A stretch of DNA of 64,000 bases from Panicum virgatum (Eukaryota > Streptophyta > Magnoliopsida > Poales > Poaceae): assembly GCF_016808335.1 (NCBI RefSeq), contig NC_053138.1:10657900-10721899 (forward strand), read 5' to 3'. Below are positions 43,177-56,526 of this stretch, one piece after another; the first letter of the stretch is position 1, and each line of letters begins with the position of its first letter. A program made the translations under genes and the position numbers. The notes under the pieces are model-generated. The model was given only the letters and a program-made list of their open reading frames with translations. It made no database searches and was not told the origin of the DNA.

Positions 43177-43728
43177 GAAAAAATCCTTGAATGGGACTGT
43201 GGAAGGGAGTAATGGAAAATCACATATTTCTGCATAGCTTTCACTTGAGGCTGGAAGAATGATGCTCTCACTGAATGCGTCCACTAGCAATAGGAGGTAT
43301 CTGGAACTACTTCCCCTCTTGCATTTCACTGTATCCCACAATGATCGCTAACCAATGACGGAAACCGGCCCTGATGGAGTGAAAAGAACTGCCGTAGTCC
43401 TCCAATGTGTCGCGTTCACAGTTTCTGAGAAAAGTTGGCAACGCCGCTTAGGACAGAAACGCTATTGCCACTACGTGCAGGAAAGCTTCTGCTGCCTCTG
43501 AGTTGTTGACATGAACAGAGCCGAAGAAGGAATAAGTAATTTTACCAGTGTTAAATAAAGGATTTTCTTTTTGTTCATCAGGTAGCTGGAGCCTACAAGG
43601 AGTGGTGTGGGGATTTTGGTTAAGGATATCGCGAGATATACACTTGTGCAGGGTTCACAGTACTTGCCATATATGCATCAGCATGGCCGACCGCTGTCAC
43701 ATATATCAATACACGATTATTGTAGAAA
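43177..43728 (+). ncRNA. Candidate 21-PHAS non-coding unit 12
   Basis: Non-coding sequence with a miR2118-like site at 43285. It ends at the second Helitron. Confidence 0.4.
43285..43306 (+). promoter_or_regulatory. miR2118-like target site 12
   Basis: 18 of 22 bases match; core AATAGGAGGTATCTGGAA. Confidence 0.62.
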
Positions 43729-44559
43729 CCAGTCTATCAACCCATACTCTCGTACGGGCTAGTTAGAAATATTTAATAATTATCTATCTCACACTCTCTT
43801 TAACCAATTAAATATTCTAATCTAATAATGCAAAGATACATATTTACCATTATGTAATTGTAATAAATGTGATAGATTTAGTTACTAACAATTTTTTCTC
43901 ACTTCGCATCACACCTCCATATATGTTTGATATGTGTTTAATTGAACACTCTGTTTGAGCTATGTGAACAACATGAAAATTGGTATTCTTATCTCTTCTC
44001 TTATACATGAATATATAGTGACAAACACATTATGGTCAGTATGTTTATATAAATAATAACAAAAATAATATACTAATAATGATAGGAATAGTAATATAGA
44101 ATTTTATATTGATGTGTTTTAAGATTTTATTATAATAACATAATTTTGATTCAGATTTGGGGTCATTTTAACTTTTTATTATGTTATCATTGGATAATAA
44201 ATATGAAAAATTAGGGGACTGTTTGATATTATTTTATAATGGCATAAGTGGGTAATTTATATGAAGATTAGGGGGTTACTTTAGATTATTTTTCATAATG
44301 GCAGAGGTTGGTAATTTAGATACATGTTTAGGGGTTACTTTAGTCTATTTTCATAATGGCAAAGGTGGGTAATTTATTAAAAAAAAAAGATAACAGATCC
44401 AATGGCTATTATGATTAGAATTGCCGAATTGATGGCCGGATGTTTCTGATTTTTGTGAGAATTTGTAGGTTTTCTCTATTTTTTAAAACTGTCCACCTAA
44501 GATCCTAGGTGGCTTCACCTGGAGACTTTAAAAGGAGCCTCCAATTAGTAATAGTAAGA
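43729..44559 (-). mobile_element. Non-autonomous Helitron, copy B
   Basis: Minus strand: begins TCTTACTATTACTAATTGGA (44559 downward) and ends with a hairpin (43741-43758, one mismatch), then CTGG (complement of 43729-43732). Flanked by A and T. Aligns with copy A along its length but lacks the hAT insertion. Confidence 0.8.
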
Positions 44560-45276
44560 TTTTGCACTTCCACCTCCAGCCAATGCCAGATATTTAAGTC
44601 ATTTTTTCTTAAATTTGATCACTGATAGCTAGAAATTATACTGATAGATTGACAATGAAGATAGATATTAATAGATTCATCATGCAACACTATCATAATA
44701 TATGATTCTGCTTTCCATTTAAAATAATAGTTTGTTTATCTAGATATTGTTTGCCAGAGCGTGCTACGTTGAAACTATGAGTCGGTGGAGCAAGCAGGGC
44801 ACATGTAGCAAGTGCAGAGGCAGCTACACTGCAGTCTATCTCCACCATTTCTCAAGACTTAAAAGTGATCATATATATATTGACACTACGTGAAAATCCA
44901 AAATAGATAACACGACATTGGTAACGGAAGCCTGCTACAAGCCATATCAACAGTAACGGATCTTGGTAACGGATCAACAGTAATGGAAAGCAAAGCAGCA
45001 GAGCACTAAGCCACTCACAAACCTCTGCTTGTTGATCGAGGGAGGGCTTAATAAAATGTGCATTGCCTTTTCTTATTTAGTATCTCTCATTCTCACAATG
45101 TCATCGATCCACCTGAATATATATGGGCGTAGATACCTAATAGACGAGATCCACCACAAGCACAAGTAGTGCATAACATCCAAGTTGTAGAGAGAACGAC
45201 ATAGCATGATAGCAACGGCAATGAGACTGATCATACCACATGGATGGAAGTTGAAAGCACATCATGCATAGTGCTT
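44560..45276. other. Intergenic, AT-rich
   Basis: No gene or element recognised. May be the leader of the unit with site 13. Confidence 0.35.
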
Positions 45277-45298
45277 TGGGAGTGAGAGACATCCGGAA
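45277..45298 (+). promoter_or_regulatory. miR2118-like target site 13, cut off by a Copia insertion
   Basis: 17 of 22 bases match, with GACATCCGGAA at the 3' side. The Copia element starts 15 bases beyond it, at 45313, so the natural downstream siRNA region now lies after 52675. Confidence 0.55.
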
Positions 45299-45312
45299 GA
45301 CTGGGAATAAAT

Positions 45313-45785
45313 TGTAGGGAAACGGGTAGGCTACGCTAGCATCACTACCGCATATACCCAAGATACTTGCGAGTAGAAGATCATAGATCGTTACCACTAG
45401 ACGCGCAGCGCAGCGGAAGAAGTCGCGCGTCGATGTAGAGGAAGTAGTCGATCACGTCCCACGAACCGAGCTCCTCGTACTTGATCCCAACAGCCGATCA
45501 GCGCAGCAGTCGCAGCAGCGCCTCCACGGAGTCCACACGTACGGGGATGAAACGCCGGGCGTCGGTGTGCTAGCACCGCACGCACGGCATGGGTGGCGGC
45601 CGAGAGAGAGGGAGGGGCGGCGGCTCACCGGGGTCTCGCCCCCAGCCCCTCCCTCGTATATATAGAGCGTACTAATGGGCTTCTATCTCATAGGCTCATT
45701 AGTAACCCTAATCCCTCTTGGATCAATATCCTCTTGGGCCTTTAAACCGTATTGTGATGATGGGCTCTTGGGCATATCACCAACA
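45313..45785 (-). repeat. Copia 3' LTR
   Basis: 473 bp. Lacks a 16-bp segment (TAGGAGGTGGCGCGGC) present in the 5' LTR. Confidence 0.9.
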
Positions 45786-46737
45786 ATCTCCCACTTGCAC
45801 TAGAGACAATCATACATGCAAGCTTTTCAACATTCCAAACCCCTTAAGTGTGTGACCCGTTAGGTTCATGTGTAGGTGGTCGTGATCAGAAATCATTTCC
45901 GAATCACAAGTCAATAGCGGCACCTAGCAGGGTATAGTGACTCACAAATACACATAAAGATCATATCGGCCGAACCTTAGATATACTCATACACCGATCC
46001 CTTTGCCACATGATACCAGTCAAGCTCAAAGCGAGATGCGTGCCACCTTTGTGATAGCTCGACCATTCTCTCGATCTAATAGTGGATTCCATTCATAACT
46101 AACCTTTAGTCATCATGATTAACTCTTTAATCACTTTGGCATGGCCATGCACTTTCAAATCCAACTATCTCGAGGGGCCTAGAGATATCTCTCATGTTAT
46201 CTAGGAGGGGCAAATTCCATTTTGATCCGCTCACATCCCATTCCATGTTTCATGACACACATGTAAGCTACTTTTGTAACTACCCAGTCACGGAGTAGCG
46301 TTTAGCAGCCCCAAGATGCACCACTACATACAGTGAGAAACAATGACGATCTCAGGTCTAAGGATCTAGTAGGTATAACACTCAAGAACAACTGATGGCA
46401 CATACAAAATAACAATCCCAACATTGTCTTGGAGTGGGTCAATCCAACACCATGTTCACCAACATGTGTCCACATCATTAATCCGATATCTCCATATCCA
46501 TGATCCGTGAAACATGATCATCAATTAATGCATGTGCTAGTCTCAACGTCGTTGTTGTCCCACACAACGACATAAACTAGGGATAATTTAGAATCATATC
46601 ATTGTCAACAAAGAGTTTCACGAACAAGTCACATACTTGATAATCAATGTAAAAAATAATCATCCATGGAACAAATAACAATTATTTATCATTACATAAA
46701 CATACTCGTGACACAAAATCTCCCACGCACATTAGAA
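45786..46737 (-). other. Copia 3' internal non-coding region
   Basis: Between the polyprotein stop and the 3' LTR. The purine tract abuts the LTR at 45786. No further coding sequence. Confidence 0.7.
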
Positions 46738-49700
46738 TCACTGATGTAAGTATCTAATACCCATAGATCTCATGTGCGCCTCATGCTTTGGTTGTGGGAG
46801 AGGCTTTGTCAACGGATCAGCAACGTTTGAATCCGTGTGCACCTTGCAAACCTTCACATCACCTCTCTCAACAAAGTTACGGATGAGGTGATACTTCCGC
46901 AGTATATGTCTGGACTTTTTAGTTGTTCTAGGCTCCTTTGCTAGTGCAACGGCACCACTATTATCACAATAGAGGTCCACTGGACTGGACGCACTAGGAA
47001 CAACACCCAAGTCAGAAACAAACTTTCTGATCCAAACAGCTTCTTTTGCAGCTTCGGAAGCTGCAATATACTCGGCCTCTGTCGTCGAATCAGCCACCGT
47101 ATCTTGCTTGAAACTTTTCCAGCTCACTGCCCCACCATTGAGGCAGAAAACAAAACCGGATTGTGATTTGGAGTCATCTTTGTCTGTTTGAAAACTAGCA
47201 TCGGTGTAACCCTTTACAAGGAGCTCATCTTCGCCTCCAAATATTAGGAACATATCCTTAGTTCTTCTCAAGTACTTAAGGATACTCTTTACAATTGTCC
47301 AGTGAGCTTCACCGAAATCTGACTGATACCTGCTCGTAACACTTAGAGCAAAGGAAACATCTGGGCGCGTGCAAAGCATAGCATACATGATCGACCCTAT
47401 GGCTGAAGCATAAGGAATCGTACTCATCCTCTTTTGCTCATCAGGTGTCGTAGCACACTGACTCTTGCTTAGAGTAATGTCATGTGACATTGGCAAGAAA
47501 CCTTTCTTGGAATCTTGCATGTTGAACCGATTCAATATCTTGTCAATGTACGTGTCTTGGCTTAATCCAATTAGCCTTTTTGATCTATCTCTATAGATCC
47601 TAATACCCAGAATATAAGCCGCCTCTCCTAAATCCTTCATCAAAAAACTCTTTTTTAATGAGGTTTTAACGGCTTCAAGCATTAGAATATTATTTCCGAT
47701 CAGTAATATGTCATCTACATATAGGACCAGAAACACAAGTGCGCTGCCACTAGCCTTTTTGTAAACACAAGGCTCATCTTCATTCTTGATGAAGCCAAAC
47801 CCTTTGACTACTTCATCAAAACGAATATTCCAACTCCGAGATGTTTGCTTGAATCCATAGATGGACCTCTGAAGTTTACATATCTTCCCAGCATTTTTAG
47901 GATTGACAAAACCTTCAGGCTGTGTCATATACACATCCTCACTTAGATGTCCATTAAGGAAAGCGGTTTTGACATCCATTTGCCATATCTCATAGTCATA
48001 ATATGCGGCAATTGCTAGGAGAATCCGAACAGACTTTAGCATTGCGACGGGTGAAAAGGTTTCCTCATAGTCAACACCTTGAATTTGTCGGAAACCTTTC
48101 GCCACCAATCGTGCCTTATAGATGTGAACATTTCCATCCATGTCTAATTTTTTCTTAAAAATCCACTTACAGTCGACAGGTCTCACACTGTCAATTTGAT
48201 CGACCAAGTTCCAAACTTGATTATCCTGCATGGATTTTAACTCGGATTCCATGGCTTCAAGCCATTTGTCGGAGTCGGGTCCCATCATTGCTTCTTTGTA
48301 GGTCAAGGGCTCATCATTTTCCATCAATAATACGTGGCGCTCCTCCGTAATCAGGAGGTTGAGCTTGTTAGTAGCGCGACGTGCCCTTATAGACCTTCGT
48401 GGGGCTGGTGCCTCAACTACGGGTTGTGCAACATCTTGCACATCTCGTGGATCTTCAGTGGGTGCTGAAACAGTTTCGGGTGTTTCCTGAATTTCTTCAA
48501 GTTGCACCTTGCTCCCACTAAATCCTTTTGAGAGAAACTCCTTTTCTAAGAAAACACCATTGCGAGCGACAAACATTTTACCTTCCGCCTTATTCTAAAA
48601 ATAATATCCTTTGGTTTCCCTAGGATACCCCACAAAGAAGCATTTGTCTGACTTTGGAGTGAGCTTATCTGACATCAAACGTTTGACATAAGCCTCACAC
48701 CCCCAAACTTTGAGAAAAGATAATCCGGGACACTTCCCAGTCCATATCTCATATGGTGTTTTCTCAACAGACTTACTTGGAACCCTATTCAGTGTGAACG
48801 CAGCAGTTTCAAGAGCATAACCCCAAAATGACAATAGAAGATCGGCTTGGCTCATCATGGACCTAACCATGTCCAACAAGATTCGGTTCCTCCGTTCGGA
48901 TACCCCATTCCATTGAGGCGTTCCGGGCGGAGTTAGCTGCGGAATAATTCCACATTACTTCAAATGATCACCAAATTCAAGGCTCAAATATTCTCCTCCA
49001 CGATCAGATCACAGAAATTTAATTGTCTTGCCTAATTGATTTTGTACTTCATTCTGAAATTCTTTGAACTTTTCAAATGATTCAGACTTGTGCCTCATTA
49101 AGTAGATATAGCCATATCTACTAAAGTCACCAGTGAAAGTAATGAAGTACTGAAAACCACCTCTGGCTATTGAGCTCATTGGTCCACATACATCGGTATG
49201 TACAAGTCCCAACAAGTCACTCGCCCTCTCACTATGACCAGTGAAAGGCGCTTTGGTCATCTTTGCAAGCAAACAAGACTCACATGTGTCAAATGATTCA
49301 AAATCAAATGAGCTTAACAATCCATCTTTATGGAGTTGTTCAATGCGCTTCTCATTTATATGACCTAAGCGACAATGCCAAATAAAAGTGGGATTCAAAT
49401 CATTTGGTCTAAGCCTCTTAGTATTAATGTTACAGACAGATTTATCATCAAGATCAAGAACATATAATCCATTCACCAATGGACAATGAGCATAAAAAAT
49501 ACCATTGCAAAAAATAGAACAACATTTGTTCTCTATTACAATCTTAAAATCATTAACTTCTTCCAAACATGAAGAAGAAATAATGTTTTTGCTCAAAGCA
49601 GGAAGGCAATAACAATTATTTAATTCCAAAACTAATCCGGAGGGTAGAGACAAGTGGTAGGTGCCGACCGCCAACACCGCAACCTTTGCGCCATGGCCGA

Positions 49701-50719
49701 CACGAACGTCCAACTCGCCTCTTGCAAATCTTCTAGTCTCACTTAGACCCTACAACAATTTGCAAGTGTGAATCATCAATCCAGTATCAAATACCCATGA
49801 TTCACTGGAAGATAATGCAATATTAATTTCTATAACATTTATACCTGAAGTGGAAGTCTCACTTCCCTTCTTCTTCTTCTTTTCTTCCAAGTACTTCTTG
49901 CAGTTCCTAGACCAATGTCCCTTTTCATGACAGTGAAAGCATTCATCCTCAGAAGTAGGGCCAGATTTGGCCTTAGGTGCTGGCTTTAGCTTAGAGCCCG
50001 AGGACTCACCACTGGAACTATTTTCCTTGCCTTTACCTTTGGGATTAGGAGGCGTCCAATGCTTCCTCCTTTTGTTCCCCTTCTGAATCATCATCACATG
50101 ATTGGGATTCTTCTTAATGCTCTCCTCTGCTGTCTTTAGCATTCCATGCAACTCACTCAATGTTTTATCCAAGCCATTCATCTGAAAGTTCATGATAAAA
50201 GGCTCATAACTCGCCGGGAGCGACTGGAGAATAACATCAGTAGCCAAGTCTTGGTGAAGTTCAAAACCAAGTCTGTCCAAAATCTCAATGTAACCAATCA
50301 TTTTGATCACATGAGGACTGACTGGGTTACCTTCTGGCAGCTTGCACGCAAACAAAGGACTTTGAGATATTGAACCTCTCAGTCCTGGCTTGGTTCTGAA
50401 ACATCCCACGCAGCCCCTCGATCATGGTGTGAGCATCCACATGCTCATACTGCTTCTGCAGATCAGGGGACATGGTGGCGAGCATCAGACAGCTGACATC
50501 AAGTGAGTCATTGCAGTGCTTCTCATAAGCTCTGCGATCAGCAGCAGTTGCATTGTCAGGGAGATCATTAGGATATGGCTGCTCAAGAACATACTCCTTT
50601 TTCTCTTGCCTGAGAACAATTCTCAGGTTGCGGTACCAATCAATAAAGTTTGTTCCATTCAAATTTTCTTTCTCAAGAATAGAACGCAAATTGAAAGCGG
50701 AATTGGTACTGGCAGACAT
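46738..50719 (-). pseudogene. Copia Gag-Pol polyprotein, broken
   Basis: Order on the minus strand: Gag (50719-49750) with a CCHC knuckle CFHCHEKGHWSRNC, protease region (VFDTGLMIHTCK; a Leu follows DTG where Ser is usual), integrase with H..H..C..C (CRLGH to CESCLL) and core starting HTDVCGP, then RT (LVLYVDDILLIG) and RNase H (GYTDASFQTD, TEAEYIAASEA), ending TGA 46738-46740. Breaks: a one-base frameshift near 50360, TAG near 49750, TGA and TAA at about 49006 and 48955, and TAG near 48595. The RT-RNase H part (46738-48576) is still open for 612 codons. It would normally copy and insert the element; this copy cannot. Confidence 0.88.
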
Positions 50720-52179
50720 GATCTACAACATTAAAGTAAAGCAAGATTTCAGCACTAAGTTTATGTAAAGACTTTCATTAACTGATTTAATAAAAGACAA
50801 CCTACTATATCAAAGTCATCTTCCCTCTAATGACATATAGTGGTTCAAGATCCATAATCACTAAAATCCTAGTGAGCTTTAGCATCACGGCTAGAAAAGT
50901 AGTGATACAGGTAAGCAACAAATTGCTAATCACATCTCTATGCGACTCTTGTTTGTTGGGTGGCATCCAAAGCCCCGGCCCCAACCCTATGCCTTAAAGC
51001 CCAAAAATGTTTTAATAGCTTTGCTGAGTAAATCAATACTATGCTTGTGAATGTCCGACATCCACCCTATACAAAAGTGATAGCTGAGGGTACTCTACTT
51101 TGGTAAACCTACCACACAACGATCAAAATTTATAGGTGCAGCTATTGGTAAAAGGCATCAAAAACTCAACCTTTTCTGAGGGAAGCTATTCTATCATGAT
51201 TAAAGCATCCACCATATGTAAAATCATGAAAGAATAGTATGACAGGAAAATAAACATCACAGGCATATAATTATATTATATTGTGAATAGTATGGCCTTT
51301 TGCATCACAATGGGCTCCATCGCCATGGCTCCAAGGTGACCTCCATTGCCATCCGTCCTGTCTTGTGGTGATCATCATCGCCATCATGATTGAAATCTCC
51401 ATGAAAAGATACTAAGCTACTACATCTAATAGCTAGTGAAATAATTACATGAGGATTCAAACATCACAAGTCGACACGCAGGTCGTTATACAATAATGGT
51501 GCAACCTCAACCCAGTTGTGTTAACTTGCGACACGCAGGCCGCACAAATCATCACATACATCATCACATGACATTGAGGCCATACCATTCACATCACACC
51601 CTGCAAAAACAAGTTAGGCGTACGACGTGTTCTACCAAAGTAGCGCTTAGGAAGCCGCTATAGCGAGAAAGCAACGACGGTCAGCGGGCGGGAGGTCGAG
51701 GGGGAGCCGCCCCCCGCGGGTCTCAGGGCAGCGCCCTGAAAACCTCACAGAATTACACAGATCGCATCTATGGAATCCCTATGAAAATCTCATCAGAGTG
51801 ATCGCATCACCTCAAATCCGAGCCATTCATAATGCCTCAATTTTCACTAGGTCAATCACATTGACCGTCAAACTTTGCACTTGAGAAGACTGCATCTACA
51901 CATAACCTCGATCTGTTGGTTCAATCTGCTGACTATGTACACAGTTAGTCCCGATGGTGATTCCAGCCGGTAGGGACATGTCGTATGCATAACAGAAAAA
52001 GAACACAAACTAATCTTTTGTCACATGCCGCACAATCAACTCGCTCCAGTTTTAACCCCTTATGACCAATTGATCTAATCAAACCGTGCAAAAGTAATAG
52101 ATCTAATCTACTACAACAACATATCACCTATATGCAAAAGATCCAGACCAAAGACTACGCAAGATGGCTCTGATACCAC
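50720..52179 (-). other. Copia leader between 5' LTR and gag
   Basis: Long untranslated leader with the primer site at its start (about 52161-52179). No conserved protein. Confidence 0.65.
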
Positions 52180-52669
52180 TGTAGGGAAACGGGTAGGCTA
52201 CGCTAGCATCACTACCGCATATACCCAAGATACTTGCGAGTAGAAGATCATAGATCGTTACCATTAGACGCGCAGCGCAGCGGAAGAAGTCGCGCGTCGA
52301 TGTAGAGGAAATAGTCGATCACGTCCCACGAACCGAGCTCCTCGTACTTGATCCCAGCAGCCGATCAGCGCAGCAATCGCAGCAGCGCCTCCACGGAGTC
52401 CACACGTACGGGGATGAAACGCCGGGTGTCGGTGTGCTAGCACCGCACGCACGGCATGGGCGGCGGCCGAGAGAGAGGGAGGGGCGGCGGCTAGGAGGTG
52501 GCGCGGCTCACCGGGGTCTCGCCCCCTAGCCCCTCCCTCGTATATATAGAGCGTACTAATGGGCTTCTATCTCATAGGCCCATTAGTAACCATAATCCCT
52601 CTTGGATCAATATCATTTTGGGCCTTTAAACCGTATTGTGATGATGGGCTCTTGGGCATATCACCAACA
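52180..52669 (-). repeat. Copia 5' LTR
   Basis: 490 bp, followed by the TAAAT duplication at 52670-52674. Confidence 0.9.
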
Positions 52670-52674
52670 TAAAT

Positions 52675-53983
52675 GTTCTACAAGTGCTACAGCAAGAACT
52701 AGTAGAACAATCATCAAGCTAAGAAATGCGGCCACATTTCACCTCCCTCAAGCGATGGGTTGACATGGAGAAGAATTTGACAATTCGGCTGAAGCTCAGC
52801 TACATCGTGTTCCCTAGCTCCTCCCGCTTCTGGCAGCACAACAGAAATGTTAGAAGGATCCACAAGCTGGTGGATCTTGCATTGGTGCGTGCGTGTCTGG
52901 ACTCTGGAGATGCGTCCTGCGAATATACCTCTGCATGTATGCAACGTGGACTGCATCACCGAGCAAATTGAACAGGTCCGATCCCCTACAAGCACTGGGT
53001 TCGACAGTTCTCTATTCTAGTCAATCATGTCAAAGGGATATATACAGTTACAATTCAGTAGACATTGAATACGATCATTTGACAGACATTTTTTCTAATT
53101 ACTATATAGCCAGTAAGGTTTATTTGTCTGCTCGATCGGTTTATACATTTGGTATTGTACACGTGGCTTGTATATTTTCGAATGAGTTTACTGAAATCTC
53201 ACGTACAAACATTATGAATTAGTTTATTTTGCCCAATGTTTAAGTTTTCATTTTGCAGCAGTTTAACTTTTGCATGCAGTTGTATTATGCAAATACCATC
53301 CCAAACAACCTTGGAGACCCATATATTATTAATCCACTTGCCATGGAAACTGGGGGCTAGCTTATTGAGACCTAACAGCCTGGGTGCAACTCAATCTGTG
53401 ATCGATGCTGCGCACTGTATGAACCATGAAGCTCCGAGCCTCTGATCGAGGAACTCATGGAACGAATCACACTGTTGATCGAGACAAATATTCATATCAT
53501 TTGAGGATACGAATACCAAATATCTTTAGCAGTACACATTTTTGCCGGATATAGATGGATCATCAAGGTTCAATTGATGGACTACAGGCACTGCAGCACC
53601 CCCAACAACCTCCCCCTTGTTTAAACCACCATGCACTGCATCCCTTCTTCTAAAGAAAACACCGCTTCAATTATTTCCTCCTTTCTTTTCACTTTCACTT
53701 TCACATCTCACCATATCATCCATCATTTAATGATTTAAATGCTACTATATGCCATAAGTACAGAGCCCGTGATGACTAGCTTGTTCCCGTGACTTTTCCT
53801 CCTATATATCCTCAGTTCCTGGCATGCGAAATGCGATGCGATCAAACTAGCAGCTAGTTACCCAACACCCCGTCAAAACCAAGGCGCACCAAGCCTGTCG
53901 GAACAAGGAAAAGAGAATGCAATGGCATGCAACACTAGAAAAGCTATACTGAGAATCTGAGATGAAAGAAGACATGGTACCAT
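52675..53983 (+). other. Non-coding, probable remainder of PHAS unit 13
   Basis: Sequence that was next to site 13 before the Copia insertion. A short frame at 52726-52971 is not recognisable. No other element seen. Confidence 0.35.
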
Positions 53984-54005
53984 TTGGAGTTGGAGGCATC
54001 CGGAA
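53984..54005 (+). promoter_or_regulatory. miR2118-like target site 14
   Basis: 18 of 22 bases match, with GGAGGCATCCGGAA intact apart from one base. Confidence 0.65.
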
Positions 54006-55185
54006 CGGTCCCAGAACCGGAAGTTATCACCGGCCGAAGAAACACTAAACAGCTAGGCGGAGCTCGACTTGCACTTCCCTATCTGACCAGAGCTGTCGAT
54101 TAGCAACTGCAATGTGGGTGGCTGCACGGCGACCCGTCCTGCAGGGCACCCATCTGCCAGCAAGCCTATTTTAACAAGTTTATCCCTGTAATTATGTTAC
54201 CACTGTTAGCAGCTAGATTCATCTCGCTCCCACTGCGGCAAGCAATGTTTCCCTTATTAAATTACAAATAAATAGATGATCGTCCCCTAACTACTGGTCA
54301 TATCTCATTACTGCTTGATCCATCAGCCAAGTAATGCATGTGCATATATGTAGCCCAACTGAAAGAGAGACCATGCATAAAGCTACCGCATCGAAGCATG
54401 ATGATGCAATGTTTGCATTTGTTAGGAATAATGTGAGGAATCTGGAACCACGTCCTTTCATGGTGCGAAGATCTCTTGAGTTTGTGGAGGGCAACAAGAA
54501 CAGGAAGCTTAAGCACGCTGAAGCAGATGGTGATGGCAAGTTCTCTGAAACTGAAGGTCCTGAAACTGATGGATTCAGAATAAAAATCTGACAAGTAAAG
54601 CAGCAGCGGGCCTGGATCGGGAGCCCCCAACGCATGCTTTACTATGGGCCGGAATAGGTGAACTAGCTGTAGGCCCAATAGTACCTAACCTGCATACTTA
54701 GGGAGCCCCCAACGCATGCTACTATGGACTCAATGCAGTCTAGGGCTGCTTTGAGACTAACGAGAGGAAGAAGACGCCCGGCGTGAGGCCGTGAGCGGCG
54801 CTACCGTGAAGCCGCGGCCGATCGAGGACAGGAGATCGGAATCCATTTTTTGCAAATGCACTTCTGGATTGGCTCCTGATTATTTATCGTGATCTGAATA
54901 TTTTTAAAATGTCCTCCATTTATTTATATATAGCCTCCTAATTTGGGTCGCTATTATTAATCGCGATCCAAATATTTGCAATTTACCCTCTATGTTTTTA
55001 CAATATATAACCCGACTCTCTTATTTGGATCGCGGTTACTAGTCATGATCCGAATATTTGCAAATTTCTTCATGCATGTTTCATATAGCTCCTAGGTCGT
55101 CTTCTCCTTCCGGGCTCCGGCTCCCACCCGCCCAGCGCTGCCTGCAGCCGCCACCACCGCCGTCCTCCGCCCCTGCCGGAAGTGC
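54006..55185 (+). ncRNA. Candidate 21-PHAS non-coding units 14 and 15
   Basis: No protein recognised; a small frame at 54334-54591 overlaps site 15. Two sites lie 442 bases apart on the same strand (53984 and 54426). A diverged pair of GATCGCGA-type AT-rich segments at 54880-55060 may be an old MITE. Confidence 0.4.
54426..54447 (+). promoter_or_regulatory. miR2118-like target site 15, weak
   Basis: 16 of 22 bases match; the 5' part is poor but GTGAGGAATCTGGAA is close to the core. Confidence 0.38.
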
Positions 55186-55189
55186 ATCT

Positions 55190-55906
55190 ATAAGAGCATC
55201 TTCAAGAGTGTCTAAAAATTGAAGTCCTAAAAAACTAGTTTTTAGACCTTGCCAAAAATTATTGGGATGAAAAAAGACCCTCTCTTCCAACAATTCCCAA
55301 AATTTACTTCCAAAATAATTTAGTTGCCGCCACATCATCCACTTATCTCCCACCCCTTCGTTCCTAGCAAGCCTCCAATGCCCCTCTCCTCAAGCTCAGT
55401 CGACCCCCCCCCCCCCCCCCCCCTCCCTTTTGTCTCTACCGAAGCACCCACTCGTCAGCTAGCACCCTTCATTCCTCATCCCAATCCGAGCTCCACAGCC
55501 ATCAAGGTCAAGCATGCCTGCTCCTCCTGCTTGCTCCCCATCGATCTCTGCTCCTCCATGCGCTACTTCCAAACCCAACATTCACTAGTCATTCCTCCAC
55601 CTGCAAGCTATGGCGGCCTGACTAGAGCTGCACGGCATCACCTATGGAGGTTATCCGTTGCGTATTGTGGGAGGACAGATGAGGCGGAGGAAAACTGGCG
55701 TCCAGGGAGAAGAAATCGTGCAGGATCTGCTCAACTTCAGCGATTGGGAGTGCAACCGAGTGGGGCAAAAATGGCTTCGATTTCCGTCAGGATTGGACGT
55801 GCGGGAATATTGGACATCAGTTTAAGGAACTGTTGGAGCTGATATTTTCGTGTTTATTTCCAAAACTACTTTTTGGGAGTGTATATTAGGCACTCTTAGA
55901 GATACT
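55190..55906. mobile_element. MITE-like element with AGAGCATCTT ends and a poly(C) run
   Basis: Extra relative to 59240-59245, where the flanking words CCCCTGCCG.AAGTGCA and CTAACCTGCC come close together. Ends AAGAGCATCTTCAAGAGTGT and the reverse complement of CACTCTTAGAGATACTCT are inverted. Contains 20 C at 55404-55423. Target duplication unclear. Confidence 0.5.
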
Positions 55907-56526
55907 CTAACCTGCCAACCACCGGTACACAAAACGAACCCTACTCATAGTCTCTCATGGCCATATCCGATCAGACATGCTCCAGGCGGACCGAGACGTG
56001 TTCGCAGAGATGCCACACTCGCTCAGCCTCTGGTATCTGCGCCGGCCTAGGGCCCGAGAAGGTAGAGGGCCTATCAGTAAAAAAGCACAAACTTGCCTGA
56101 CTTCCGCCCGCGTACGCCGCCCAGGGATCGGAACCATCGCACGAAGCTACGAACACGCCTGCCGCCTCCGACACCGTCTGGCCTCCCACACCGGCGGCGC
56201 TGCACTCCAGGTCTTCAGCAATCCGGCGTCCGTTGCCTCGGCAGTCGGCACCCTCGCTGGCCCCTGCCGCCTGCCGGTTGCCGCCTCTGCCGGACTGCCG
56301 ACTTGTTAAGTACTCCGAGTGCCAAGGCCGCGCGGCTGCCATGGCTCCGCAAGACGAAAGATCAACAGATCAAGTGACCAACAGGTAATCTTCTATTCTT
56401 CTCTAATCTAGATTCTGGGTGTCTAAATTTCTTTGTAAAAAACTGAAGAAGGACGAGTTTGGTTTTTATTTGAGGTAATCATAATTCATACCATTGTAAT
56501 ATTAGTTTAATTATCCAGTTCTCTTA

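Larger units (their letters stand above)
45313..52669 (-). mobile_element. Ty1/Copia element, Angela/BARE-like, decayed
   Basis: LTRs at 45313-45785 and 52180-52669 (TG...CA; minus strand starts TGTTGGTGATATGCCC) lie inside TAAAT duplications (45308-45312 and 52670-52674). A Met-tRNA primer site TGGTATCAGAGCC sits inside the right LTR and a purine-rich AGTGGGAGAT inside the left, so it reads on the minus strand. The LTRs differ by about a dozen bases plus a 16-bp indel. The polyprotein has one frameshift and at least five in-frame stops. It contributed nothing but size to the PHAS unit it interrupts. Confidence 0.88.
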
